DNA of 64,000 nucleotides from Vibrio maritimus (GTDB lineage Bacteria > Pseudomonadota > Gammaproteobacteria > Enterobacterales > Vibrionaceae): positions 1 through 64,000 of the forward strand of contig JYJJ01000035.1 in assembly GCA_003263775.1 (NCBI GenBank), given 5' to 3'. Shown piece by piece: positions 24,515-34,033 of the stretch. The translations under genes and the position numbers were made by a program. The notes under the pieces were generated by a model that was not told where the DNA came from, did no database searches, and worked only from the letters and a program-made list of their open reading frames with translations. Every line of letters begins with the position of its first letter. Within the stretch, counting starts at the first letter, position 1.

Positions 24515-24920
24515 GGTGCTCTCACTCTATTTATTGGAATTGGAAAAGATTGGTAATTTTACCTGTTGATAACCAAGATCGCCAGCAAATGATCGGCGAT
24601 CCAGTGAATAAGATCTAAGTTATTCACAATTTTTTCGGTCGATTTGGCTTGATCCACACAAATTGCCCTAATTTTACTCACAAACGCATGCACAAAACAC
24701 AGATCTACCCACAAAATGCGAAACATGATCTAACTTGTGTATAGATCCGTGTTCAAGCTGTCATCGATTTTGATCACCCCGTGGAGAGAAACGAACAAAA
24801 AGTCAGCGTTCAACCACGGATTTGTTATGGTTAATAACAACTCGTTATTTAACTTATCGACAGCTTTACCAGTAACATCCCTGCATAAATTGAATCCCCA
24901 TAAATGGTAGGAGTAGTACA
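24515..24920 (-). promoter_or_regulatory. dnaA upstream regulatory region, rich in GATC and DnaA-box-like sites
   Basis: A 406-base gap between dnaA and the divergent binding-protein gene. Nine GATC sites lie between 24577 and 24775, far above the one per 256 expected at random. Three sequences have a single mismatch to the DnaA box TTATCCACA or its TTATACACA variant: TTATTCACA (24620-24628), TGATCCACA (24650-24658) and CTATACACA on the minus strand (24736-24744). This fits autoregulation by DnaA and control by Dam/SeqA. The right half (24780-24920) should hold the transporter promoter. Confidence 0.65.
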
Positions 24921-25685
24921 ATGAAAAACTGGATTAAAGGCCTACTAACGGCATTAGCGCTTTCTGCAACCGTATCTCAAGCAGCTTATGCTGCAACCGC
25001 ACAAGAAGTGAAAGTCGGCATGTCTGGTCGCTACTTCCCATTTACCTTTGTTAAGCAAGACAAGTTGCAAGGGTTTGAAGTTGACCTTTGGGACGAAATT
25101 GGTCGCCGAAACGACTACAAGGTCGAGTACGTGACTGCGAACTTCTCTGGTTTATTTGGTTTGCTCGAGACCGGTCGTATCGACACTATCTCAAACCAGA
25201 TCACCATGACCGATGCGCGTAAAGCGAAATACCTATTTGCTGACCCGTACGTGATTGATGGTGCACAGATCACCGTTCGCAAAGGTAATGACAGCATTCA
25301 AGGTGTTGAAGACCTAGCAGGTAAAACTGTGGCGGTAAACCTTGGTTCTAACTTTGAGCAGCTACTACGCAGCTACGACAAAGACAACAAAATCAACGTT
25401 AAAACCTACGATACAGGTATTGAACACGATGTTGCTCTTGGCCGAGCTGATGCATTCGTAATGGATCGTCTATCTGCACTTGAGCTTATCAAGAAGACAG
25501 GTCTGCCACTACAGCTAGCGGGCGAACCGTTCGAAACGATTGAGAACGCATGGCCATTCGTGAACAACGAAAAAGGTCAAAAGCTGCAACAAGAAGTGAA
25601 TGCGGCACTGGCAGACATGCGTGCAGATGGTACGCTAGCGAAAATCTCTGAGAAGTGGTTTGGCGCAGACATCACTAAAAAGTAA
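24921..25685 (+). CDS. polar amino-acid ABC transporter, periplasmic binding protein
   Basis: A 254-residue solute-binding protein with a Sec signal peptide (MKNWIKGLLTALALSATVSQ then AAYA). The family 3 binding fold shows in VGMSGRYFPFTFV, LQGFEVDLWDEIGRR, GRIDTISNQITMTDARKAKY and the C-terminus DGTLAKISEKWFGADITK. That C-terminus and the NQITMTDARK segment closely resemble the cystine-binding FliY/TcyJ group, so cystine or a related amino acid is a likely but unproven ligand. Permease and ATPase genes follow, separated by a terminator-like hairpin. Confidence 0.85.
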   Translation: MKNWIKGLLTALALSATVSQAAYAATAQEVKVGMSGRYFPFTFVKQDKLQGFEVDLWDEIGRRNDYKVEYVTANFSGLFGLLETGRIDTISNQITMTDARKAKYLFADPYVIDGAQITVRKGNDSIQGVEDLAGKTVAVNLGSNFEQLLRSYDKDNKINVKTYDTGIEHDVALGRADAFVMDRLSALELIKKTGLPLQLAGEPFETIENAWPFVNNEKGQKLQQEVNAALADMRADGTLAKISEKWFGADITKK

Positions 25686-25700
25686 GTGATCACTATTATT

Positions 25701-25735
25701 ACGCCCACTACGCTTGTTAGTGGGCGTTTGTTTTT
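25701..25735 (+). terminator. intra-operon hairpin terminator between binding protein and permease
   Basis: ACGCCCACTA, loop CGCTTGT, TAGTGGGCGT: a perfect 10-base-pair stem followed by a T-rich tract, directly before the permease gene. It probably lowers permease/ATPase expression relative to the binding protein. Confidence 0.8.
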
Positions 25736-25754
25736 CTAGAAGTTTGGTAACGTT

Positions 25755-26426
25755 ATGGGATTTGATTTTCAATACATGCTGGAGCTGATGCCGATACTGC
25801 TCAAGTATCTTGGCACTACGATGGAAATGGCAGTATGGGGACTGTTGTTCTCTCTGATCTTGTCGGTCATCTTAGCGAATATTCGTGTTTTCAAGATCCC
25901 TGTCCTCGATCAGCTCAGTCAGCTCTACATCAGCTTTTTCCGCGGCACCCCACTTTTGGTGCAGCTGTTCTTGCTTTACTACGGTTTGCCACAAATTTTC
26001 CCGTGGATGGTCGGACTGAATGCGTTTAGTGCAGCCGTCATAGGTTTAACGCTCCACTTCGCCGCTTACATGGCCGAAAGTATTCGTGCTGCCATCATCG
26101 GCATTGATCGCAGTCAGATGGAAGCAAGCTTGTCAGTGGGTATGACGACCAGCCAAGCCATGCGCCGCATTATTTTGCCGCAGGCGACCCGTGTCGCTTT
26201 GCCATCGCTAATGAACTACTTCATCGACATGATCAAATCGACATCGCTGGCCTTTACGCTCGGCGTGGCTGAAATCATGGCCAAGGCTCAAATGGAGGCG
26301 TCGTCCAGCTTCCGCTTCTTTGAGGCTTTCTTGGCAGTGGCTCTGATCTACTGGGGCGTGGTGTTAGTGCTTACTCGCGTACAACTGTGGGCTGAACAAA
26401 GATTGAACAAGGCATATCAACGATGA
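25755..26426 (+). CDS. polar amino-acid ABC transporter permease
   Basis: A 223-residue inner-membrane permease of the HisM/GlnP family, with about five hydrophobic segments. The loop that contacts the ATPase contains [20 protein letters not shown] and PQA, the EAA motif. The N-terminal half has [20 protein letters not shown], typical of this family. The stop overlaps the start of the ATPase gene by four bases (ATGA), so the two are translationally coupled. Confidence 0.9.
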   Translation: MGFDFQYMLELMPILLKYLGTTMEMAVWGLLFSLILSVILANIRVFKIPVLDQLSQLYISFFRGTPLLVQLFLLYYGLPQIFPWMVGLNAFSAAVIGLTLHFAAYMAESIRAAIIGIDRSQMEASLSVGMTTSQAMRRIILPQATRVALPSLMNYFIDMIKSTSLAFTLGVAEIMAKAQMEASSSFRFFEAFLAVALIYWGVVLVLTRVQLWAEQRLNKAYQR

Positions 26427-27156
26427 TTAAACTGGAAAATATCCACAAGCAGTTTGGCGATACAGAAGTCCTAAAAGGTATCGATATTGATATCAAACAA
26501 GGTGAAATCATCGTCATTATTGGTTCAAGCGGCACCGGAAAATCGACGCTGTTGCGCTGCGTAAACTTTCTTGAGCAAGCAGACAAGGGTAAGATCACCA
26601 TTGATGATGTAACGGTCGATTGTCAAAGCCACACTAAAGCGGAAGTATTGGCACTGCGCCGTAAAACCGGCTTTGTATTTCAAAACTACGCTCTGTTCGC
26701 GCACATGACGGCGCGTCAGAACATTGCCGAAGGTCTTATCACCGTAAAAGGCTGGAAAAAAGACCAAGCGCTTGAAAAAGCACAGCAAATTCTCGATGAC
26801 ATCGGTCTGGGTGATAAAGGGGATCAATACCCTGCTTCCCTATCCGGTGGACAGCAACAACGGGTCGGTATTGGCCGCGCTATGGCGCTCCAACCGGAGC
26901 TGTTGCTCTTCGATGAACCAACTTCAGCACTCGATCCTGAGTGGGTTGGTGAAGTACTTAACCTTATGAAAAAGCTCGCAACTCAGCATCAAACCATGTT
27001 GGTTGTGACTCACGAAATGCAGTTTGCTAAAGAGGTCGCTGATAGAGTGATCTTCATGCTAACGGCCATATCGTAGAACAAGGAACGCCGGAGCAAATAT
27101 TCAATGATCCACAGGATATCCAACTTAAAAAATTCCTAAATCAGGTTGGGATCTAA
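26423..27156 (+). CDS. polar amino-acid ABC transporter ATP-binding protein, frameshifted
   Basis: About 244 residues after frame correction. Walker A is [19 protein letters not shown], the Q-loop region [13 protein letters not shown], the signature [17 protein letters not shown], Walker [15 protein letters not shown] and the switch histidine [16 protein letters not shown]. It powers uptake with the two preceding genes. The break is at about 27058-27060, where ATCTTCATGCTAACGG lacks one [16 protein letters not shown] and the natural stop at 27156 follow. The lost part is only the last 30 residues or so. Confidence 0.88.
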
Positions 27157-27224
27157 TAATGATCCTTGCGCTCTAGCTCACAAAAAGTATAATTCGCCGG
27201 CTGGAATTGAAGTTGAACTGATTA

Positions 27225-27253
27225 TTGACTCTTGACGAGTCAGTGATTACAAT
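27225..27253 (+). promoter_or_regulatory. sigma-70 promoter of rpmH-rnpA
   Basis: TTGACT (27225-27230), a 17-base spacer and TACAAT (27248-27253), followed by a leader of about 120 bases before rpmH. The leader starts with a hairpin CGCCTCT, loop TTGTTG, AGAGGCG (27256-27275). Confidence 0.75.
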
Positions 27254-27377
27254 TCCGCCTCTTTGTTGAGAGGCGTCGGATTTCCTCTCTATCTCTATAT
27301 AGAGAAGAAGACGGGAAATAAGTCCCACGCCGGGTTCAACGAGAACCTAAAACTACTGATCAGTAAAGGTAATAACC

Positions 27378-27515
27378 ATGTCTAAACGCACTTTTCAACC
27401 TTCAGTTCTAAAGCGCAAGCGTACTCACGGTTTCCGTGCTCGCATGGCGACTAAGAACGGTCGTAAAGTAATTAACGCACGTCGTGCTAAAGGCCGTGCT
27501 CGCCTTTCAAAATAA
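27378..27515 (+). CDS. rpmH: 50S ribosomal protein L34
   Basis: A 45-residue, very basic protein. It begins [20 protein letters not shown] and continues [20 protein letters not shown], an unmistakable L34. It is a structural protein of the large ribosomal subunit. It is followed after nine bases by rnpA, the conserved rpmH-rnpA pair. Confidence 0.97.
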   Translation: MSKRTFQPSVLKRKRTHGFRARMATKNGRKVINARRAKGRARLSK

Positions 27516-27524
27516 TCTTCTATT

Positions 27525-27881
27525 TTGAAAAAGCATGCCTTTATTCGGGAGTTACGCTTGTTAACTCCCGAGCATTACCAAAATGTATTTAAGCAAGCTC
27601 ACCGAGCTGGCTCCCCCCATTTCACCATCATTGCCCGCAAAAACTCGCTATCACACCCTCGTCTTGGTCTAGCGGTTCCTAAAAAGCAGATTAAAACAGC
27701 TGTCGGCAGAAACCACTTCAAGCGCCTGGTACGTGAAAGTTTTCGTAACAAACAACACGAACTTCCTAGCAAAGATTTTGTTGTAATTGCGAAAAAGAGT
27801 GCGCAAACTCTGAGCAATGAAGAAATGTTCCAACTTCTAGATAAGCTATGGCATCGCCTGTCTCGCCCCTCGCGTGGTTAG
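27525..27881 (+). CDS. rnpA: ribonuclease P protein component
   Basis: A 118-residue basic protein. Conserved segments are [49 protein letters not shown] and [11 protein letters not shown]; the RNR-type motif reads [12 protein letters not shown]. It is the protein partner of RNase P RNA in tRNA 5' maturation. The start is TTG at 27525: the frame is closed four codons upstream by the rpmH stop itself and contains no ATG or GTG there, and the N-terminus then aligns with known Vibrio RnpA. No clear ribosome binding site precedes it, so coupling to rpmH translation is likely. Confidence 0.93.
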   Translation: MKKHAFIRELRLLTPEHYQNVFKQAHRAGSPHFTIIARKNSLSHPRLGLAVPKKQIKTAVGRNHFKRLVRESFRNKQHELPSKDFVVIAKKSAQTLSNEEMFQLLDKLWHRLSRPSRG

Positions 27882-28105
27882 CAATCGGTCTCGTCTATTT
27901 GTATAGATGGGTCATCAGTCCTCTTATTGGGCCACGTTGTCGGTTCAACCCAACTTGCTCTCTTTATGCAATAGAAGCCCTTAAAGCTCACGGTTTTGTA
28001 AAAGGGTGTTGGTTATCAGGCAAACGTCTATTAAAATGCCATCCTTTGAATGAAGGGGGTTTTGACCCCGTACCACCAGCCCAAAAACAAGACAGAGATA
28101 AATAA
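27848..28105 (+). CDS. yidD: membrane protein insertion efficiency factor YidD
   Basis: An 85-residue protein with an N-terminal amphipathic or membrane segment ([19 protein letters not shown]) and the conserved cysteine cluster [21 protein letters not shown], then [18 protein letters not shown]. It assists YidC/Sec membrane insertion. It overlaps the end of rnpA by 34 bases in another frame and ends two bases before yidC, the standard arrangement. Confidence 0.94.
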   Translation: MASPVSPLAWLAIGLVYLYRWVISPLIGPRCRFNPTCSLYAIEALKAHGFVKGCWLSGKRLLKCHPLNEGGFDPVPPAQKQDRDK

Positions 28106-28107
28106 CG

Positions 28108-29730
28108 ATGGATTCTCAACGTAATATTCTGTTAATCGGTTTGGCTTTGGTTTCTTTTTTGCTGTTCCAACAATGGCAATCTTATAAGAATCCAGCTCCA
28201 GTTCCGACTCAGCAGACGCAAAGCAGTACTCTACCTGCGCCATCTTTCGCTGATGAGCATGATCCTGCGCCAGGCCACACAACAGCGGCCGCAGATAAAA
28301 TCATTACAGTGAAAACCGACGTACTGACCCTAGGTGTCACAACAGTGGGCGGTGATGTTGTTACCGCAAACCTAAACGAGTACGCAACCGAGTTGGAATC
28401 TAGCGACCCGTTTGAGCTACTAAAAGACTCACAAGGTCACCAGTTTATTGCTCAAAGTGGTCTGGTAGGCCCTCAAGGTATCGACCTTAGCAGCACAAGC
28501 CGTCCAGCTTACTCAGTATCTGCAGACAGCTTCACGCTGGCTGACGGTCAAGACGAGCTACGTGTACCAATGACATTCGAAGCGAATGGCATCAGCTACA
28601 CCAAAACCTTCATTCTAAAACGTGGCCACTACGACATTGATGTTGAATACACGGTAAACAACAACTCTGGTCAAAATGCAACGTTTGGCATGTACGCTCA
28701 CCTTCGTCAAAATCTTCAAGACAAAGGCGGCAGCATCACAATGCCAACCTACAATGGCGGTGCTTACTCAACTCAAGACACTCGCTACAAAAAATACAGC
28801 TTCGAAGATATGCAAGATCGCAACCTGTCTCTTAACCTGACTGATGGTCAAGGTTGGGCAGCGATGATCCAGCACTACTTCGCAGCCGCGTGGATCCCAC
28901 GTGAAGCACCGGGTACTAACCTTTACACTCGCGTGATTGGTAACCTAGGTGATATCGGTGTTCGTATGCCAAACACGACGATTGCCGATGGTCAAGCAGC
29001 AACATTGAAAGCAACGCTTTGGGCAGGTCCAAAACTGCAGAGCGAAATGGCTGAAGTTGCGCCAAACCTAGACCTAGTAGTGGACTACGGCTGGCTATGG
29101 TTCATTGCGAAACCACTTCACACACTACTGTCGTTCATTCAAGGTATTGTGGTGAACTGGGGTCTAGCAATCATCTGTTTGACCTTCATCGTACGTGGTG
29201 CGATGTACCCACTAACGAAAGCACAGTACACCTCTATGGCGAAAATGCGTATGCTTCAGCCTAAGCTGCAAGCAATGCGTGAGCGTATCGGCGACGACCG
29301 TCAGCGCATGAGCCAAGAAATGATGGAACTGTACAAGAAAGAGAAAGTTAACCCACTGGGTGGCTGTCTACCAATCTTGCTACAGATGCCTATCTTCATC
29401 GCTCTGTACTGGGCACTAATGGAATCGGTTGAGCTTCGTCACTCACCATTCTTCGGTTGGATTCATGACCTTTCAGCTCAGGACCCGTACTACATTCTGC
29501 CTCTACTAATGGGTGCAAGTATGTTCCTGATCCAGAAGATGAGCCCAACGACGGTAACAGATCCAATGCAGCAGAAGATCATGACCTTTATGCCGGTTAT
29601 GTTTACCTTCTTCTTCCTTTGGTTCCCATCAGGTCTGGTTCTATACTGGTTGGTTTCTAACATCGTGACGCTTATCCAGCAAACGCTGATTTACCGAGCG
29701 CTCGAGAAGAAAGGTCTGCACTCTAAGTAG
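28108..29730 (+). CDS. yidC: membrane protein insertase YidC
   Basis: 540 residues. It has an N-terminal transmembrane anchor ([17 protein letters not shown]), a large periplasmic domain (about 60-340) and the conserved C-terminal insertase core ([60 protein letters not shown]). The Arg in FIVRGAMYP is the hydrophilic-groove arginine. It inserts inner-membrane proteins such as the ATP synthase c subunit, with or without SecYEG. A terminator follows. Confidence 0.97.
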   Translation: MDSQRNILLIGLALVSFLLFQQWQSYKNPAPVPTQQTQSSTLPAPSFADEHDPAPGHTTAAADKIITVKTDVLTLGVTTVGGDVVTANLNEYATELESSDPFELLKDSQGHQFIAQSGLVGPQGIDLSSTSRPAYSVSADSFTLADGQDELRVPMTFEANGISYTKTFILKRGHYDIDVEYTVNNNSGQNATFGMYAHLRQNLQDKGGSITMPTYNGGAYSTQDTRYKKYSFEDMQDRNLSLNLTDGQGWAAMIQHYFAAAWIPREAPGTNLYTRVIGNLGDIGVRMPNTTIADGQAATLKATLWAGPKLQSEMAEVAPNLDLVVDYGWLWFIAKPLHTLLSFIQGIVVNWGLAIICLTFIVRGAMYPLTKAQYTSMAKMRMLQPKLQAMRERIGDDRQRMSQEMMELYKKEKVNPLGGCLPILLQMPIFIALYWALMESVELRHSPFFGWIHDLSAQDPYYILPLLMGASMFLIQKMSPTTVTDPMQQKIMTFMPVMFTFFFLWFPSGLVLYWLVSNIVTLIQQTLIYRALEKKGLHSK

Positions 29731-29751
29731 TCCAAACCGATTCGATTAAAT

Positions 29752-29779
29752 AAAAGGCGACCTTAGTGGTCGCCTTTTT
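29752..29779 (+). terminator. yidC terminator
   Basis: AAAAGGCGACC, loop TTAG, TGGTCGCCTTTTT, 22 bases after the yidC stop. Confidence 0.87.
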
Positions 29780-29828
29780 CATTGACCATGATTACAATTT
29801 GGCTAAAGCACGGCGAATAGGCAATTCA

Positions 29829-31189
29829 ATGACAACAGACACCATTGTGGCACAAGCCACAGCTCCAGGCCGCGGTGGCGTGGGCATCATTCGCGTTTCA
29901 GGCCCTTTGGCTCAAGAAGTCGCACAGCAAGTAACAGGCAAAACTCTCAAGCCTCGCTACGCTGACTATCTGCCATTCAAAGATGAAAATGGCGGCGAAC
30001 TTGACCAAGGTATTGCGCTCTATTTCCCTAACCCGCACTCATTCACCGGTGAAGATGTTCTTGAACTTCAAGGCCACGGTGGCCCTGTGGTTATGGATAT
30101 GCTGATTAAACGTATTCTACTCATTCCAGGTGTTCGCCCTGCAAGACCGGGTGAGTTTAGTGAGCGTGCGTTCCTCAACGACAAAATGGACTTAACCCAA
30201 GCCGAGGCCATTGCTGACTTAATTGATGCCAGTTCAGAAGAAGCGGCAAAATCAGCCCTGCAATCACTGCAAGGTCAGTTCTCAAAACGCATTCAAGTGC
30301 TGGTGGAATCACTCATCCATTTGCGCATCTATGTTGAGGCCGCGATTGATTTCCCTGAAGAAGAAATCGACTTTCTCGCCGACGGTAAAGTGGCGGGTGA
30401 TCTGCAAACCATCATCGATAATCTCGATTCTGTGCGCAAAGAAGCCAACCAAGGCGCCATCATGCGTGAAGGTATGAAAGTGGTCATTGCCGGCGCCCAA
30501 ATGCGGGTAAATCAAGCCTACTCAACGCCCTTTCTGGTAAAGAGTCAGCGATTGTGACTGATATTGCCGGCACCACTCGTGATGTTCTACGTGAGCACAT
30601 CCATATTGATGGTATGCCACTGCACATCATCGATACAGCAGGTCTGCGTGATGCTTCTGATGAAGTGGAACGCATTGGTATTGAGCGAGCTTGGGAAGAG
30701 ATCGAGCAAGCAGACCGTGTGCTGTTTATGGTTGATGGCACCACAACTGACGCGACGGATCCAAAGGAGATTTGGCCTGACTTTATTGATCGCTTACCTG
30801 AGTCGATCGGCATTACGGTGATCCGCAACAAGGTCGACGAAACCGGCGAAGCGCTGGGGATCTGCCACGTTAACGATCCGACGTTGATTCGTCTTTCTGC
30901 GCGCACAGGTGAAGGCGTACCAGCACTTCGCGAGCACCTTAAGTCCATTATGGGCTTCTCTGGTGCCAGTGAAGGTGGCTTTATGGCACGTCGCCGACAC
31001 CTTGATGCCTTGGAGCGCGCTGCTGAGCACCTTGATATTGGCCAGCAGCAGCTAGAAGGCTATATGGCGGGCGAAATTTTGGCAGAAGAGCTGCGCATTG
31101 CTCAGCAGCATTTGAATGAGATCACCGGTGAGTTCAGCTCAGATGATCTACTCGGACGCATCTTCTCGTCTTTCTGTATTGGTAAATAA
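29829..31189 (+). CDS. mnmE: tRNA modification GTPase MnmE, frameshifted
   Basis: About 453 residues with the frame restored. The N-terminal folate-binding domain starts [21 protein letters not shown] helical domain and the inserted G domain follow (G3 DTAGLRD, G4 NKVD), and the C-terminus ends with the invariant FCIGK. With MnmG it makes 5-carboxymethylaminomethyl modifications at U34 of tRNAs. The break at about 30493-30496 falls inside the P-loop: GCCGGC-GCCC lacks one C, beyond which G-R-P-N-A-G-K-S-S follows. ATG 29829 is chosen since family similarity begins there. mnmG lies across oriC. Confidence 0.92.
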
Positions 31190-31212
31190 GCGGTATTGAA
31201 AAAGGAACATCA

Positions 31213-31650
31213 ATGATTCATATCATCACAGGCAGTACACTTGGCGGCGCTGAGTACGTGGGCGACCACCTTAGTGATTTGCTGGTAGAGCAAGGTCTAG
31301 AGACCACCATACATAACCAGCCAGAGCTCACTGACATCCCAGCACAAGGCACTTGGTTAGTTATCACCTCAACGCACGGTGCGGGTGAATACCCAGATAA
31401 CATTCAGCCGTTTATTGCTGCGCTGCAAGCGACTCCACCTCGCATGTCGGAAGTCAAGTTTGCCGTGGTCGGTATTGGTGACTCTAGCTATGACACCTTC
31501 TGTGCAGCGGGCAAACACGCCTACTCGCTACTTGAGGATATTGGTGGCACACCATTAGCGGACTGCTTGGAGATCGACATTCTCAACCACCCAGTGCCAG
31601 AAGATGCAGCCGAAGAGTGGCTCAATGAACACCTGAGCAAGTTTCAATAG
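31213..31650 (+). CDS. mioC: flavodoxin-like protein MioC
   Basis: A 145-residue flavodoxin-fold protein: FMN-binding loop [15 protein letters not shown], then [20 protein letters not shown] and [18 protein letters not shown]. In E. coli MioC is an FMN protein linked to biotin synthase activity in vitro. Its gene borders oriC and transcribes toward it, which can influence initiation. The terminator at 31681-31707 should shield the origin here. Confidence 0.93.
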   Translation: MIHIITGSTLGGAEYVGDHLSDLLVEQGLETTIHNQPELTDIPAQGTWLVITSTHGAGEYPDNIQPFIAALQATPPRMSEVKFAVVGIGDSSYDTFCAAGKHAYSLLEDIGGTPLADCLEIDILNHPVPEDAAEEWLNEHLSKFQ

Positions 31651-31680
31651 ACACCAGTCTTATCAAACACCCTGCGTGTG

Positions 31681-31707
31681 AAAAAAGCGGCATAAGCCGC
31701 TTTTTTT
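31681..31707 (+). terminator. mioC terminator at the edge of oriC
   Basis: AAAAAAGCGGC, loop ATAA, GCCGCTTTTTTT: a strong stem with T run 30 bases after the mioC stop. Confidence 0.88.
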
Positions 31708-31770
31708 GTACCTGTGAGTAACTTTTTCTACTAAACAAAACTCAACTGCACATTATTCAACCTACCATTC

Positions 31771-31779
31771 TGTGGATAA
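31771..31779 (-). promoter_or_regulatory. DnaA box, R4-like
   Basis: TGTGGATAA, the complement of the perfect consensus TTATCCACA, on the mioC side of oriC. Confidence 0.88.
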
Positions 31780-31809
31780 AACATGATCTTTTCGGTGAAA
31801 AACCTATAT

Positions 31810-31818
31810 TTATCCAAA
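31810..31818 (+). promoter_or_regulatory. DnaA box-like site, one mismatch
   Basis: TTATCCAAA differs from TTATCCACA at one position. Confidence 0.6.
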
Positions 31819-31844
31819 GAACAAGTTTTGATCGCCCATTCCCT

Positions 31845-31853
31845 TGTGTATAA
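31845..31853 (-). promoter_or_regulatory. DnaA box, R2-like
   Basis: TGTGTATAA, the complement of TTATACACA, the sequence of E. coli R2. Confidence 0.85.
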
Positions 31854-31950
31854 CATGCCATTTTGATCCCAGCTAATACAGTCCTAGATCAACACTAGAT
31901 CACAACAATCGATCTCAAAAAGATCCATGGTATTGTTGATCATTTTTGAG

Positions 31951-31959
31951 TTATCCACA
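31951..31959 (+). promoter_or_regulatory. DnaA box, R1-like
   Basis: Perfect TTATCCACA immediately before the AT-rich unwinding region, as E. coli R1. Confidence 0.9.
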
Positions 31960-32137
31960 GAGATCGTGGATCCTAATAATAGATCTAGTAAAAGATCATA
32001 TATATAGATCTTATCTTTATATTCTTATTTCTTAGATCCAAAATGTTTTAAAAGCGATTTTCTCAATACCAGAAAAGCGGTAGAATACCGCTCCTTTTGG
32101 TTTGTCTATTTTATCGATTGAATACTGAGGTCGGTTC

Positions 32138-34033
32138 ATGCTTTATCACGAAACATTTGACGTCATCGTTGTAGGTGGCGGACATGCAGGAACGGAAGCC
32201 GCACTCGCATCTGCTCGCACAGGGCAAAAAACACTTCTGTTAACGCACAACATTGATACGTTGGGCCAGATGTCATGCAACCCAGCAATTGGTGGCATTG
32301 GTAAAGGTCACTTAGTTAAGGAAGTCGATGCTATGGGTGGTCTAATGGCTGAAGCCATCGATCATGCTGGTATTCAGTTCCGTACGCTCAATGCATCTAA
32401 GGGCCCTGCAGTTCGTGCCACTCGCGCGCAAGCAGACCGTGCGCTTTACAAAGCGTATGTGCGTCATGCTCTTGAAAACACGCCAAATCTGACACTATTC
32501 CAACAGTCTGTAGATGACTTGATCGTAGAACAAGATCAAGTACGCGGTGTCGTTACCGAGATGGGACTTAAGTTCCACGCGCAGTCTGTTGTTCTCACTG
32601 TTGGTACCTTCCTCGGTGGTAAGATCCACATTGGTATGGAAAGCTCATCGGGTGGTCGTATGGGCGATCAACCTTCGATTGCGCTTGCTCGTCGTCTTCG
32701 AGAGCTGCCATTTAGAGTGGATCGCTTGAAAACAGGCACACCACCGCGCATCGATGCTCGCAGTGTGAACTTCTCTGAACTTGAAGTACAACATGGTGAC
32801 AACCCAACACCTGTATTTTCATTCATGGGTCAACGCACCCAGCACCCAACGCAGATCCCATGCTTCATAACGCACACCAATGAAAGCACTCATGAAGTGA
32901 TCCGCAATAACCTTGATCGTAGCCCAATGTATGCCGGTGTGATCGAAGGTATTGGCCCGCGCTATTGTCCATCGATTGAAGACAAAGTGATGCGTTTTGC
33001 CGATAAGAACAGCCACCAGATCTTTATTGAACCTGAAGGTTTGACGACTCACGAGCTGTATCCAAATGGTATTTCAACCAGTTTGCCGTTCGATGTTCAG
33101 GTGCAAATCGTTCGTTCGATGAAAGGCTTCGAAAATGCGCACATCGTTCGTCCTGGCTATGCCATTGAGTACGATTTCTTCGATCCACGTGATTTGAAGC
33201 AAACCTACGAAACCAAATTTATCTCAGGTCTGTTCTTTGCTGGACAAATCAACGGTACAACAGGCTATGAGGAAGCAGCAGCGCAAGGCCTAATGGCCGG
33301 TCTGAATGCAAGCTTGTACTCACAAGGCAAAGAGGGCTGGAGCCCACGTCGCGACCAAGCTTACATGGGCGTTCTGATTGATGACCTATCAACGATGGGT
33401 ACCAAAGAGCCGTACCGTATGTTTACCTCTCGCGCGGAGTACCGTTTGTTGCTGCGTGAAGACAATGCCGATATTCGTCTGACCGAAAAAGCACATGAGC
33501 TAGGTTTGATCAACGAACAACGTTGGAGCCGTTTCAACGAGAAAATGGACAATATGGCCAAAGAGCGCCAGCGCCTGAAAGAGACATGGATTAATCCAAA
33601 ATCGGAAGGGGTTGAAGCACTGAATACTCTGCTAAAAACGCCGATTTCTCGTGAAGCAAGTGGTGAAGATCTATTGCGTCGCCCAGAGCTAACCTACGCA
33701 CAGCTAACGGCGCTTGATATGTTTGCTCCGGCTCTTGAAGATAGCCAAGCAAGTGAACAAGTCGAGATCCAAGTGAAATACGAAGGCTACATTCAGAGAC
33801 AGCAAGACGAGATCGAGAAGTCGCTGCGTCACGAAAATACTAAGATCCCAGCGGATCTTGATTACAGTGATGTTAAAGGACTCTCTAACGAAGTGGTGGC
33901 GAAGCTAACTGAAGCCAAACCGGAAACGATCGGTATTGCGTCACGTATTTCAGGCATTACGCCAGCGGCGATCTCAATCCTGTTGGTTTATTTGAAGAAA
34001 CAAGGCGTGCTTAAAAAAGGTGAAGCTGCGTGA
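32138..34033 (+). CDS. mnmG: tRNA uridine-5-carboxymethylaminomethyl modification enzyme MnmG (GidA)
   Basis: A 631-residue FAD protein. The dinucleotide-binding motif is [19 protein letters not shown], followed by the conserved [20 protein letters not shown]. Catalytic cysteines of the family lie in this loop and in [10 protein letters not shown] second FAD region is [20 protein letters not shown]. With MnmE it modifies U34 of several tRNAs. GAGG precedes the ATG at a good distance. Its stop overlaps the GTG start of rsmG by four bases, and it is the first gene right of oriC. Confidence 0.97.
   Translation: MLYHETFDVIVVGGGHAGTEAALASARTGQKTLLLTHNIDTLGQMSCNPAIGGIGKGHLVKEVDAMGGLMAEAIDHAGIQFRTLNASKGPAVRATRAQADRALYKAYVRHALENTPNLTLFQQSVDDLIVEQDQVRGVVTEMGLKFHAQSVVLTVGTFLGGKIHIGMESSSGGRMGDQPSIALARRLRELPFRVDRLKTGTPPRIDARSVNFSELEVQHGDNPTPVFSFMGQRTQHPTQIPCFITHTNESTHEVIRNNLDRSPMYAGVIEGIGPRYCPSIEDKVMRFADKNSHQIFIEPEGLTTHELYPNGISTSLPFDVQVQIVRSMKGFENAHIVRPGYAIEYDFFDPRDLKQTYETKFISGLFFAGQINGTTGYEEAAAQGLMAGLNASLYSQGKEGWSPRRDQAYMGVLIDDLSTMGTKEPYRMFTSRAEYRLLLREDNADIRLTEKAHELGLINEQRWSRFNEKMDNMAKERQRLKETWINPKSEGVEALNTLLKTPISREASGEDLLRRPELTYAQLTALDMFAPALEDSQASEQVEIQVKYEGYIQRQQDEIEKSLRHENTKIPADLDYSDVKGLSNEVVAKLTEAKPETIGIASRISGITPAAISILLVYLKKQGVLKKGEAA

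Larger units (their letters stand above)
31741..32060. other. oriC: chromosomal replication origin oriC (main chromosome)
   Basis: The 487-base gap between mioC and mnmG has no protein gene. It contains four DnaA boxes (listed separately) and 14 GATC sites between 31785 and 32038. On the mnmG side lies a very AT-rich stretch (31973-32050) with GATC-led 13-mer-like units such as GATCTTATCTTTA at 32007. Box order and type match E. coli: an R4-like box beside mioC, an R2-like TTATACACA in the middle, and an R1-like TTATCCACA next to the unwinding element. DnaA and Dam/SeqA are expected to control firing here. Confidence 0.93.

Noticed and set aside
24132-24569. 145-codon plus-strand frame opposite the dnaA N-terminus
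   Set aside because: Shadow of the dnaA coding region; the Ala/Ser-rich translation reflects the DnaA linker read backward.
24515-24920. A second functional replication origin at dnaA
   Set aside because: DnaA-box matches are imperfect and no clear unwinding element is seen, while the mioC-mnmG region has a complete origin; kept only as a regulatory observation.
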